From: CAZFCK01 sp964517355
GTDB lineage: Bacteria > Desulfobacterota > Desulfovibrionia > Desulfovibrionales > Desulfovibrionaceae
NCBI GenBank assembly: GCA_964517355.1
Contig: CAZFCK010000083.1
Span: forward strand, 1-18,858
Reading direction: 5' to 3'
Length of the DNA stretch: 18,858 nucleotides
The position numbers were made by a program, and so were the translations under genes. Below, one piece after another: positions 6,225-13,481 of the stretch. The notes under the pieces are model-generated. The model did not search any database. It saw only the letters and a list, made by a program, of their open reading frames with translations, and was not told the origin of the DNA. How positions within the stretch are numbered: the stretch's first letter is position 1; every line of letters starts with the position of its first letter.

Positions 6225-7278
6225 CTGGTATCAAGAAGTTCTGGAGATTGAGCCCCATTCCAAGGTCTTTTTTCCTTTGGCGAAATTGTTTCTTGAAAAC
6301 GATCAGCCGGAGGAAGCGCTCAACACATTGCGCCAGGGGCTTGTTCTGCATCCGGAGTTCGTCGAGGCCAAGCTGTTGCTGGCGGATGTGTTGCAACGGC
6401 TGGATCAGGAGGACGAGCTTGACGGTTTGGTGCAGAATATCGCCCAAAGCATGGCCGAGTACCCCGCCTTTTGGGATGCGTGGGCGAGACAGCTTGAAGG
6501 TGACGCCCAGGGGCGCGATCCCGCCGTGGCCATGCGTTTTCTCGCCGCCTATTTTTCCGGCACCTCGCTTAGCTGGACAAACGTTATCCAGGCCGGTCTG
6601 GAAGCCTTGCTGGAGGAAGATAAACCGCCTCATGAAGCGAAACAAGATGTTGTCGGCTCCATATCCGGCATGAAACACACGATGGAGGCGATGAACGGCG
6701 TACAGGAGCCTGTTGCTCCCGCTGCTGTCCAATTGTCGGATAATGCGGCGGCGGAGTTGTCCGTTGCGCAAAGACCGGACCGCCCCGCCGTGGCGCAGGC
6801 CGCCCGGACAATCGCGGCTCCCCGTGTGGGTGCTCCGGCTTATGAGGAGGAGACGGTAACGGCCGTTCAGGAGGAACCTGAAAGCGAATCGGGAGAAACG
6901 TTCGAAGAAACCGCTCCTGTTGCCGGTGAAGGATTTGCCGAGGGCGATGATGAGTACGATGAGGAAAACGAAGAGACCTTTTCCCTGCGTACCAGGACCA
7001 TGGCGGATCTGCTTGCCGAACAGGGGGATTCTGAGGGAGCGCTGGACATATATCGGGAACTCGCCGCTACGACGCAAGATGCGGTTGAGCGGGAGGAGTT
7101 GGAAGCCCTTGTTGCGCAATTGCAAAATGTCTCAGACGACAAGTCCGGCGGAAACACCGGAAGGAGCGCTAAGACTGCGCACAAGAAGGATGCCGAGGTT
7201 GCGAAAGGCAAGAAGAAATTAATGCATGTCTTGGAATCACTGGCGCAGCGCCTCGAAGTGAAGGCCGCCAACAGTTGA
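6208..7278 (+). CDS. tetratricopeptide-repeat protein with acidic Ala/Pro/Glu-rich linker
   Basis: The 356-aa protein has no signal peptide or membrane segment. TPR-like helices occupy about residues 5-75 and may continue to about 135. A low-complexity Ala/Pro/Glu linker follows (about 165-258), including a very acidic run near 245-257. A further TPR motif is at about 263-290 (TMADLLAEQGDSEGALDIY), and the tail is lysine-rich (about 312-337) with a final helix. TPR modules usually act as protein-binding scaffolds; the partner is unknown. The start lies inside the end of ftsB (17-nt overlap), so translation is probably coupled. The opposite charges of the linker and tail could allow self-association (inference). 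Confidence 0.8.
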   Translation: MKSKISWYQEVLEIEPHSKVFFPLAKLFLENDQPEEALNTLRQGLVLHPEFVEAKLLLADVLQRLDQEDELDGLVQNIAQSMAEYPAFWDAWARQLEGDAQGRDPAVAMRFLAAYFSGTSLSWTNVIQAGLEALLEEDKPPHEAKQDVVGSISGMKHTMEAMNGVQEPVAPAAVQLSDNAAAELSVAQRPDRPAVAQAARTIAAPRVGAPAYEEETVTAVQEEPESESGETFEETAPVAGEGFAEGDDEYDEENEETFSLRTRTMADLLAEQGDSEGALDIYRELAATTQDAVEREELEALVAQLQNVSDDKSGGNTGRSAKTAHKKDAEVAKGKKKLMHVLESLAQRLEVKAANS

Positions 7279-7323
7279 TAATCACAACATATTGACACTA
7301 TAGTTAAGCAGGGGAGGAATCCG

Positions 7324-8112
7324 TTGGAACTCTCTCAGTACAGACGTTTCATGTGCGTGGCGCTCGTGTTGGTTTTATGCGCAGGGTGCAGCACAATGCA
7401 TGAAACCGCGAAAGAAACCCGTAAAATTTATCAGGAATACGTTGTACCCACTCCGGTGATTGAACTGGACAACGAAGGTTTGGACCGGGAGAAACTGCAT
7501 CTCGCCAGATTATTCAAGCCCGTGGATGAACACATCAACGCCTTGCGGAGATACCTCGACGGTACGGACCGCCTGCCCAGCGAGGACTGGTTTCGCAGAT
7601 TGTTTACCGAATATCCTTGGATCAACGGAGTGATCCTGGTGGACACCGAGGGTACGGTACGTTTCCGGCATCCCCAGGAGTCTTTGAAACAGCACGACCT
7701 CAGTCCCTTCATTGAGTGGGGCGAAGCCTGGAAAGACCATCGATTGCGCGCATTTGCCGTGAGCACGCCCCTTGGGCCCGAAGTGTATCTCGCCAACCCT
7801 TTTTTCAAGGATAGCGAATGGCAGGGCTTGGTGGTGGTGCATTTCGATCCGCGTAAGCTGCTGCAATATTGTCCTGAACCGGATGATTTGATCATCATTT
7901 CTCCCACGGATGTTTTGTGGCCGGGGAAATACGAGCAGGATGCGCAGGCCTTGGCCGCTCTGGACTGGGAAGATATCTTGAAAGACGACGAGTTTGGTGA
8001 ATTTTCCGGTTCACGTGGCGAGTATTACTGGGTTGCGCGGCACATGGGGTATTATCATCTGATCTACGGAGCCCTGGCGGTCGCGGCGGAGGGTGACGAG
8101 GAAGGAGAATAA
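7324..8112 (+). CDS. predicted lipoprotein with a possible Cache-like ligand domain
   Basis: The 262-aa product begins with a basic and hydrophobic signal ending L-C-A-G-C22, a lipobox with Cys in place of the usual Leu at -3. A helical stretch (about residues 25-85) is followed by an alpha/beta region (about 90-230). There, the segment W-I-N-G-V-I-L-V-D-T-E-G-T-V-R-F resembles the strand and turn of PDC/Cache sensor domains; this is a visual resemblance only. The start is TTG at 7324, with GGGAGG 6 nt upstream; a start at the in-frame ATG 7351 would lose most of the basic segment. A -35-like TTGACA (7292-7297) lacks a partner -10 box. It may be exported with the preceding envelope cluster. 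The function is not known. Confidence 0.75.
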   Translation: MELSQYRRFMCVALVLVLCAGCSTMHETAKETRKIYQEYVVPTPVIELDNEGLDREKLHLARLFKPVDEHINALRRYLDGTDRLPSEDWFRRLFTEYPWINGVILVDTEGTVRFRHPQESLKQHDLSPFIEWGEAWKDHRLRAFAVSTPLGPEVYLANPFFKDSEWQGLVVVHFDPRKLLQYCPEPDDLIIISPTDVLWPGKYEQDAQALAALDWEDILKDDEFGEFSGSRGEYYWVARHMGYYHLIYGALAVAAEGDEEGE

Positions 8113-8118
8113 CGGCAT

Positions 8119-8135
8119 CTCCCGTATTCGGGGAG
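8119..8135 (+). terminator. weak hairpin after the lipoprotein gene
   Basis: CTCCC (8119-8123) and GGGAG (8131-8135) form a short GC-rich stem just past the stop codon. It is followed by T-rich sequence (GGTTGTTTAT) without a continuous run. It may end the 5613-8112 transcript; the evidence is modest. Confidence 0.35.
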
Positions 8136-8170
8136 TGGTTGTTTATCAGCAAGGCATAGTTATTTTTTCA

Positions 8171-8191
8171 GGAATGCACAGCCGGAATGCA
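8171..8191 (+). promoter_or_regulatory. direct repeat upstream of fbp, possible operator
   Basis: GGAATGCA occurs twice, at 8171-8178 and 8184-8191, 13 nt apart, in the 205-bp gap before fbp. A further TGCA follows at 8199-8202. A weak promoter-like pair lies downstream (TTGCAA 8214-8219, 17 nt, CAAAAT 8237-8242). Together they could be a regulator site for fbp; none is strong alone. Confidence 0.25.
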
Positions 8192-8317
8192 TAAAAAGTG
8201 CACGCCTGTTGTGTTGCAAGACATGAGAAAAAGGTTCAAAATGGTGGAAATAATCATTTTGAAAGGGGCGTCGGCGGCTTGGATCGCCCCGCAAGCACTT
8301 GAAGGAGGCGTTGCATC

Positions 8318-9334
8318 ATGCCTTTAGGCCAGATAACCGTCACGGAACACATGCTGTACCATCAGAAGCTGGCCAGCGGCGCCACGGGCCGCTTTACATC
8401 GTTGATGAACGATCTCATACTGGCCGCCAAGATCGTCTCCAGGGAAGTGAACAAAGCCGGCTTGGTGGATGTCCTTGGCTTTACGGGAGATATAAACGTC
8501 CAGGGCGAGCGCGTCATGAAACTGGACGAATACGCCAATAATATCATCATCCATCGTATGGAGCGTTCCGGCGTTCTTTGCGCCATGGCCTCCGAGGAGA
8601 ACGCCGATCTGATTCTCGTGCCGGATCAGTTCCAACGCGGTGATTACATCCTGGTTTTCGATCCGTTGGACGGTTCCTCGAACATTGACGTCAACACGAA
8701 CATCGGGACCATTTTTTCCATTCTGCGGCGTCAATCCGCCTCAACTCGTGATGTAACTCTGGAAGATGTCTTGCAAAAGGGCGTTCAGCAGGTGGGGGGC
8801 GGTTATTTTCTCTACGGCACCTCAACCATGCTCGTGTACACCACCGGAGACGGCGTGCACGGTTTTACCATGGACCCCAGCGTGGGCGAGTTTCTGCTGT
8901 CCCACCCGAACATTCAGATCCCCAAGCAGGGAAAAATATTTTCCGTGAACATGGGCTACTGGGACTATTGGGACGAAGCCACGCGGGCGGTGCTGCAGTA
9001 TTTCACGAGCCAGGAAAATGCCTTGGGGCGGCCGTATTCCCAACGCTACATAGGTTCGTTGGTGGGGGATTTCCATCGCACCCTGCTTAAGGGCGGCATT
9101 TTCATGTATCCCATGGATTATCGGGATAAAAAGGACCCCAAAGGAAAATTGCGGTATCTATGCGAGGCGTCTCCCTTGGCCATGGTTGCGGAACAGGCCG
9201 GAGGACTGGCCACGGACGGCAAGCGCCGTATCTTGGATATCGAGCCCGATATCTTGCATATGCGCACGCCGCTTTTCATCGGTTCCGAAAATGACGTACG
9301 CAAGGTTTCGGAAATTTATCGCCAATATTCTTGA
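8318..9334 (+). CDS. fbp: class I fructose-1,6-bisphosphatase
   Basis: The enzyme hydrolyses fructose 1,6-bisphosphate to fructose 6-phosphate, the irreversible step of gluconeogenesis, and works in the cytoplasm. The 338-aa length is typical. Visible family features are the metal-binding A-S-E-E-N (about 91-95) and the signature D115-P-L-D118-G-S-S with the following N-I-D. The Y-R-D-K-K-D-P-K-G-K-L-R-Y-L-C-E-A-S-P substrate-site region occurs late in the protein. AAGGAGG lies 9 nt before the ATG. The gene stands alone: it has a 205-bp upstream gap and a strong palindrome about 50 bp downstream. Confidence 0.97.
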   Translation: MPLGQITVTEHMLYHQKLASGATGRFTSLMNDLILAAKIVSREVNKAGLVDVLGFTGDINVQGERVMKLDEYANNIIIHRMERSGVLCAMASEENADLILVPDQFQRGDYILVFDPLDGSSNIDVNTNIGTIFSILRRQSASTRDVTLEDVLQKGVQQVGGGYFLYGTSTMLVYTTGDGVHGFTMDPSVGEFLLSHPNIQIPKQGKIFSVNMGYWDYWDEATRAVLQYFTSQENALGRPYSQRYIGSLVGDFHRTLLKGGIFMYPMDYRDKKDPKGKLRYLCEASPLAMVAEQAGGLATDGKRRILDIEPDILHMRTPLFIGSENDVRKVSEIYRQYS

Positions 9335-9382
9335 GTAATTTGACTCTTTTTCCCTGACTCGGTCTCAGTGATAAACGCTATT

Positions 9383-9426
9383 ATTCCGAGAGGAAAACCT
9401 CTTGAAAGAGGTTTTCCTCTCGGAAT
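9383..9426 (+). terminator. perfect 44-bp palindrome after fbp, probable terminator
   Basis: ATTCCGAGAGGAAAACCTCTT (9383-9403) is followed by GA and its exact complement (9406-9426), giving 21 bp with no mismatch. It lies 48 bp past the fbp stop. No T-run follows, but the stem contains an internal GGTTTT. It may end or stabilise the fbp message; its length also fits an intergenic repeat. Confidence 0.6.
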
Positions 9427-9609
9427 GCTTGTGCATAAACTTTTCAAAGAGGTCGCTATGGCTATGAAGTGGTTTTGGAAGGGGAGAATGCCCCTCTGGG
9501 ACCGCGAATTTCAGGCTTGAAAGGCGACGTTCGGATAAAAAGAATAAATCGCGGGGTTTCGCGCCCACACGACGACGAGAGCATTTAACGCTTGAAATGA
9601 TCGCTTAAC

Positions 9610-9626
9610 GGCGGGCAAAGCCCGCC
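9610..9626 (+). repeat. 7-bp GC hairpin
   Basis: GGCGGGC (9610-9616) and GCCCGCC (9620-9626) pair perfectly around AAA, followed by TGCAATTATTT. It resembles a terminator stem with a poor T-tract. No gene clearly ends at it, so it may close a small transcript starting after the 9383-9426 palindrome. Confidence 0.4.
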
Positions 9627-9883
9627 TGCAATTATTTCGCGGCAAAGAGTTACATGCAAATCTTTGCAGAGCCTTTCAACTTTTTCAATGTTACAATGCT
9701 CTGGGGGGAACCCTGGACGCCGGAAAAAGACTGTTCGATTCCTATTTTTTCAACAAATGCAGAATGTTATAGTACAAGCTTTACTCAAAAAGTTGAGCTT
9801 GAAATCGTAACCCTGTTATTAACTTGTTAAAATTAAAAAGTTTTGGTGATTCTTAAGGAAACGCTGATTAATTCACTGGATAT

Positions 9884-9979
9884 GCGAGGGGGAAACCCTT
9901 AGCGCTGCTGTCGCCATCCGTAAGGCGCGAAACGACCGCGCCTAACGGCTGCCGCTAAAAAGGGTTCTCCCCCTCCCGC
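9884..9979. repeat. palindromic intergenic repeat, copy B
   Basis: This is the second copy of the element at 1512-1606. The core 9905-9958 is identical to 1533-1586, including the internal hairpin (9918-9948). The outer arms, GCGAGGGGGAAACCCTT (9884-9900) and an imperfect complement (9960-9979), have the same layout but different sequence detail. The GGAAGGGG box that lies left of copy A is here found inverted on the right (9978-9996). Confidence 0.85.
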
Positions 9980-10073
9980 TCCCCCTTCCTAAACTTTGTC
10001 GCCAGACAAGTATGTTTATAAGACATTGAATTTATAGGTATTTCTGCCAAAAGTCTTTGGAAGGGGGGTCCGA

Positions 10074-10106
10074 GGGGGGAACCTTTCTCCAGAAAGGCTT
10101 CCCCCC
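10074..10106. repeat. G/C-run hairpin upstream of tsaD
   Basis: GGGGGGAACCTTTCT (10074-10088) pairs with AGAAAGGCTTCCCCCC (10091-10106) with one bulged C and a 2-nt loop. A GGAAGGGG box immediately precedes it. It resembles intergenic G-run hairpins that I recall as common in Desulfovibrio genomes (memory, unchecked). Confidence 0.6.
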
Positions 10107-10139
10107 GGAAAAACCTAACAAGTCTTTAATCAGTGCTTT

Positions 10140-10169
10140 CTTAAGAACCTCTTCCAAAAGGTTCTTAAG
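10140..10169 (+). promoter_or_regulatory. 11-bp hairpin just before the tsaD ribosome site
   Basis: CTTAAGAACCT (10140-10150) and AGGTTCTTAAG (10159-10169) form a perfect stem with an 8-nt loop. It ends 5 nt before the tsaD Shine-Dalgarno GGAGG (10175-10179). It could be the end of an upstream transcript or a leader structure affecting tsaD translation; no T-run follows. Confidence 0.4.
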
Positions 10170-10189
10170 CAGCCGGAGGCAGCGAAGGT

Positions 10190-11287
10190 ATGCTTACTCT
10201 CGGTATCGAGACATCGTGCGACGAAACAGCGTTGGCCTTGGTGCGCAACGGTTCTTTGCTCGGGCAGAGCCTTTCCACGCAAGTGGCGGTGCATGCCTTG
10301 TTCGGCGGCGTGGTGCCGGAAATCGCTTCCCGTGAGCATTACCGCATCCTCGGCCCTCTTTATGACCAGCTCATGCATGAGCACAACGTGCGTGCCCAAG
10401 ATATCGACGTTGTGGCGGTTGCGCGCGGCCCGGGATTGCTCGGCAGTCTGCTTACAGGGCTGGGTTTCGGCAAGGGGCTTTGCCTGGCCACGGGAGCCTT
10501 GCTCGTGGGAGTTGATCATCTGCATGCGCACCTGCTCGCACCCGGCTTGGAACAGGAAATGGTTTTTCCCGCTCTGGGCCTGCTTGTCTCCGGAGGGCAT
10601 ACTCATCTTTACCTTATGAAATCCCATACCTGCCTGGTGCGGCTGGGGCGCACCCTGGACGACGCCGCTGGCGAAGCCCTGGATAAAAGCGCCCGACTTA
10701 TGGGGCTGCCATATCCCGGGGGGCGTTACGTAGACGCTCTGGCCCGGCAGGGCGCCGTCATCCCCGGTCTGCTTCCCAGACCGTATCTGGACAACACGAA
10801 TTTGAACTTCAGCTTCAGCGGGTTGAAAACTGCAGCGGCCAATCTTATGCGGCAACGCTCGCATCTGGCGCTTCCACCCGGGCGCCTGCCGCCCCCGGAT
10901 GGCCTTGCCGCACAATGCGCTCAGAATCAGGAGCTGCAGGAGCTCGCCGACGTGTGCGCGTCGTTGAATCACAGCGTGGCCGATACGTTGCGCGTGAAAA
11001 CCGAACGCGCCCTCAAACAACATAAAGAAGTGCGCGCCTTGGTGGTGGCGGGGGGCGTCGCGGCAAATTCCATGCTGCGGGAGTCTATGAAAGACGTGGC
11101 GCGGCGCCACGGCCTGCACTTGCATCTCCCCTCCCTTTCCTTATGTACGGATAACGGCGCCATGATAGCTTATGCCGGTGAACGCCGCGTACTGGCCGGC
11201 ATGGCGCATGACTTGGACCTGGAAGCCATACCGCGGGGCAGGCGTGTTCCTGAAGACTATATGCGAATCCCGGGCTTGCACCGTTGA
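10190..11287 (+). CDS. tsaD: tRNA N6-threonylcarbamoyladenosine synthase catalytic subunit TsaD
   Basis: TsaD (formerly Gcp/YgjD), with TsaB and TsaE, transfers the threonylcarbamoyl group to A37 of tRNAs that read ANN codons. The 365-aa protein has the family N terminus G-I-E-T-S-C-D-E-T (5-13) and the metal-binding H110-x-x-x-H114. The S-G-G-H-T-H-L phosphate loop is at about 134-140. Later come an F-S-F-S-G-L-K-T segment, V-V-A-G-G-V-A-A-N and C-T-D-N-G-A-M. GGAGG lies 10 nt before the ATG. An insertion around residues 221-245 is Pro/Leu-rich and longer than I expect for bacterial TsaD. The partner genes tsaB and tsaE are not in this window. A 196-bp gap separates it from trxA. Confidence 0.96.
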   Translation: MLTLGIETSCDETALALVRNGSLLGQSLSTQVAVHALFGGVVPEIASREHYRILGPLYDQLMHEHNVRAQDIDVVAVARGPGLLGSLLTGLGFGKGLCLATGALLVGVDHLHAHLLAPGLEQEMVFPALGLLVSGGHTHLYLMKSHTCLVRLGRTLDDAAGEALDKSARLMGLPYPGGRYVDALARQGAVIPGLLPRPYLDNTNLNFSFSGLKTAAANLMRQRSHLALPPGRLPPPDGLAAQCAQNQELQELADVCASLNHSVADTLRVKTERALKQHKEVRALVVAGGVAANSMLRESMKDVARRHGLHLHLPSLSLCTDNGAMIAYAGERRVLAGMAHDLDLEAIPRGRRVPEDYMRIPGLHR

Positions 11288-11342
11288 TGGCGATGTTGTA
11301 GATATCACTAAAATTTTTGCGATGTCTCGGAATTGAATGCAC

Positions 11343-11371
11343 TTGACAGCTTCGCGGCATGGCAATAAGTT
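11343..11371 (+). promoter_or_regulatory. possible promoter for trxA-trxB-bamD
   Basis: A perfect -35 box TTGACA (11343-11348) is followed after 17 nt by TAAGTT (11366-11371), a poor -10 box (3 of 6). It lies in the 196-bp gap before trxA, so a promoter is expected here. A small hairpin (CCAGC 11413-11417 and GCTGG 11426-11430) lies in the resulting leader. Confidence 0.3.
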
Positions 11372-11483
11372 GGAATAATTGGTTGGCGCATGTGTGTAGC
11401 GATGGATTTAAACCAGCCTCATTTCGCTGGATCGACTGTAGCTACTTCAGGAGAAACATAAAGCGCTCAAGAGGAGATACCCC

Positions 11484-11804
11484 ATGGCTTTAGAAGTGAC
11501 AGATAGCAGCTTCGAAGAAGAAGTGTTGAAGTGTGATCTTCCGGTGTTGGTTGATTTTTGGGCTCCATGGTGTGGCCCTTGCCGTGCCATGGGTCCGGTG
11601 ATCGACGAGTTGTCCAACGAATATGCCGGTCAAGTGAAGATCTCCAAGATGAATGTGGATGAAAACCCCGCTTCGCCGAGCAAGTACGGTATCCGTGCCA
11701 TTCCCACCCTTATCTTGTTCAAGGGCGGCGAAGTTGTAGAGCAGATTACCGGCGCTGTTTCCAAAAGCAGCATTAAAGAACTCATTACGCAAAAAGCGCT
11801 GTAA
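11484..11804 (+). CDS. trxA: thioredoxin
   Basis: This 106-aa cytoplasmic dithiol protein reduces protein disulfides and supplies electrons to reductases. The active site W29-C30-G31-P32-C33 sits in the usual V-D-F-W-A-P-W-C context, and the cis-proline segment A-I-P-T-L is present at about residue 74. A purine-rich ribosome site (AAGAGGAGA) precedes the ATG. Only three bases separate its stop from trxB, so thioredoxin and its reductase are made from one message. Confidence 0.97.
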   Translation: MALEVTDSSFEEEVLKCDLPVLVDFWAPWCGPCRAMGPVIDELSNEYAGQVKISKMNVDENPASPSKYGIRAIPTLILFKGGEVVEQITGAVSKSSIKELITQKAL

Positions 11805-11807
11805 TTC

Positions 11808-12728
11808 ATGAAGATCTACGATAGTGTGGTTATAGGGGGCGGTCCGGCAGGGATGACGGCCGCCCTTTACCTCTTGCGCTCCGGGGCTCATATCGCCCTC
11901 GTGGAAAAGCTCTCTCCCGGGGGGCAGGTGTTGATGACCGAAAGCGTGGAGAACTATCCGGGCTTTCCCAAAGGCGTAAAGGGCTACGAACTCGCGGATA
12001 CCTTTGCCGCGCACCTCGAGGGCTTTACGTTCGACAGATTCACCGACGCCGTGCGGGTCATTGTCGGCGAGGCTGGTAAATACCGTCTGCACATCGGCGA
12101 AGAGTGGATCGAAACGAGATCAATCGTCATCTGCAGCGGTGCACGCTACAGAAAACTGAACCTGCCCAATGAAAAGGAACTCACCGGCCGGGGCGTGTCG
12201 TATTGCGCCTTGTGCGACGGGAACTTTTTCCGCGATCAGGTCGTCGCCGTTGTCGGCGGTGGTAATTCAGCATTGGAAGAGGCGCTTTATTTGACCAAGC
12301 TGGTCAAAAAGCTTTATCTCGTTCATCGCCGGGAGCAGTTTCGCGGTAGTAAAATTTATGATGATAAAGTGCGCAACCATCCCAAAATCGAGCTTGTACT
12401 CTCGCATGTCATTTCCGAAATCACAGGAAAGGACAGCCTGAGCGGTATCGTGGTCGAACACCGCCAGACAGGCGTCAAGCGGGAAATCGAGGTTGACGGC
12501 CTTTTCGTCTTTATCGGCTTTGAACCTTTGGGAGGCTTTTTCCCCGAAGGCCTGGAGCTGGATAAGGAAGGCTTCATCATTACAGACACCGAAATGCGCA
12601 CCAATCTTCCCGGCGTCTTTGCGGCAGGCGATGTTCGTTCCAAGCTGTGCCGGCAAGTCACCACAGCGGTGGGAGATGGCGCTACGGCTGCCAATACGGC
12701 TTCCCTTTATTTGGAACAGAATTTATGA
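11808..12728 (+). CDS. trxB: thioredoxin reductase
   Basis: This FAD-dependent enzyme passes electrons from NADPH to thioredoxin. Of 306 residues, the FAD-binding G-G-G-P-A-G is at 10-15, the redox-active C133-A-L-C136-D motif is in the middle, and the pyridine-nucleotide G-G-G-N-S-A is at 150-155. The H-R-R-E-Q-F-R motif near 174-180 keeps the HRRxxxR pattern that supports NADPH preference. The C-terminal A-A-G-D-V FAD contact is also present. It directly follows trxA, and its stop overlaps the bamD start (ATGA). Confidence 0.96.
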   Translation: MKIYDSVVIGGGPAGMTAALYLLRSGAHIALVEKLSPGGQVLMTESVENYPGFPKGVKGYELADTFAAHLEGFTFDRFTDAVRVIVGEAGKYRLHIGEEWIETRSIVICSGARYRKLNLPNEKELTGRGVSYCALCDGNFFRDQVVAVVGGGNSALEEALYLTKLVKKLYLVHRREQFRGSKIYDDKVRNHPKIELVLSHVISEITGKDSLSGIVVEHRQTGVKREIEVDGLFVFIGFEPLGGFFPEGLELDKEGFIITDTEMRTNLPGVFAAGDVRSKLCRQVTTAVGDGATAANTASLYLEQNL

Positions 12729-13453
12729 ACCGTTTTTTCTTCTCAGTCTTGTTGCTTGCCATGGTCTCCTTATCGTCCGGCTGCGGCGTTATCGACTATT
12801 TTTTCCTGCCCGTTCCTGAAGATACGGCGCAGGAACTCTACGAGGTCGGTGTCGAGGCCATGGAGGAGAAAGACTATTTCATGGCTATCGAATACTTCAC
12901 AAAGCTCAAGGATCGATATCCCTTCAGCCCCTACACCACGCAGGCCGAACTCTCCCTGGCGGATGCACTGTTCCTTGACGAGAACTACAAGGACGCCATG
13001 CAGGCCTATATGGATTTCGAGGCCATGCATCCGCGGCATGAGGAAACCCCGTACGTGCTGTATCAGGTCGGCGTTTCCGCATACAAGGGCTTCACCGCCA
13101 TCGACAGACCGCAGAACCAGGTGGCACAGGGCTTGCAATACCTCTATCGCCTCAGGGAATCGTATCCTGAAACCGAATACGCCCAGGCCGCGCCGGATTA
13201 TATCTTGAAATGCCGCCGCATCCTGGCCGAGCGGGAATTGTTCGTTGCCGATTTCTACTGGCGCACTGAACAATACGGCCCTGCTTGGCACAGGTATCAA
13301 TATGTGGTGGACAACTTTTCCGACCTGGAAGATGTTAAATCATACGCCCAGGAACGCGCGGATATGGCCTACCTCAAACATCAGACCGAAGCATCCCAGG
13401 AAGCCCGTGAAGATCTTCAAGGCACCTGGAAGGATTGGTTTGACTGGCTTTAA
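12725..13453 (+). CDS. bamD: outer-membrane assembly lipoprotein BamD
   Basis: BamD is the essential lipoprotein partner of BamA in the machine that folds beta-barrel proteins into the outer membrane. The 242-aa product has a signal with lipobox L-S-S-G-C20, then TPR-like helices over most of its length (about residues 32-210). These include the typical A-x-x-x-F-x-x-L-x-x-R-Y-P and Y-x-x-A-x-x-x-Y-x-x-F patterns. The ATG overlaps the trxB stop by four bases, which favours this start over an in-frame upstream extension inside trxB. Coupling of an outer-membrane assembly gene to the thioredoxin pair is notable. Confidence 0.9.
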   Translation: MNRFFFSVLLLAMVSLSSGCGVIDYFFLPVPEDTAQELYEVGVEAMEEKDYFMAIEYFTKLKDRYPFSPYTTQAELSLADALFLDENYKDAMQAYMDFEAMHPRHEETPYVLYQVGVSAYKGFTAIDRPQNQVAQGLQYLYRLRESYPETEYAQAAPDYILKCRRILAERELFVADFYWRTEQYGPAWHRYQYVVDNFSDLEDVKSYAQERADMAYLKHQTEASQEAREDLQGTWKDWFDWL

Positions 13454-13481
13454 GCCGGTTGAACGTGTGCGCGGCGTTCCC

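Larger units (their letters stand above)
9335..10189. other. 855-bp gene-free, hairpin-rich region between fbp and tsaD
   Basis: No convincing protein gene was found on either strand. It contains a perfect 44-bp palindrome (9383-9426) and a Trp-rich 20-codon open frame with a ribosome site (9458-9520). It also has a GGCGGGC hairpin (9610-9626), an AT-rich tract (about 9740-9880), palindromic repeat copy B (9884-9979) and two more hairpins (10074-10106 and 10140-10169). Recurrent GGAAGGGG boxes lie at 9472-9486, 9978-9996 (minus strand) and 10051-10068. It looks like a landing zone for intergenic repeats. Confidence 0.65.

Noticed and set aside
6190..7125. Long minus-strand frame opposite the TPR gene
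   Set aside because: It is a codon-bias shadow of a well-supported plus-strand gene, with no motifs and no start site. The same applies to the minus-strand frames at 10130-11125 and 15314-16339.
9733..9742. tRNA T-loop-like GTTCGATTCC
   Set aside because: The flanking bases do not form a T stem, and no acceptor, anticodon or D arm could be found around it.
12647..12724. Upstream extension of BamD
   Set aside because: It lies entirely within trxB and would bury the signal peptide and lipobox; the overlapping ATG at 12725 is the natural start.
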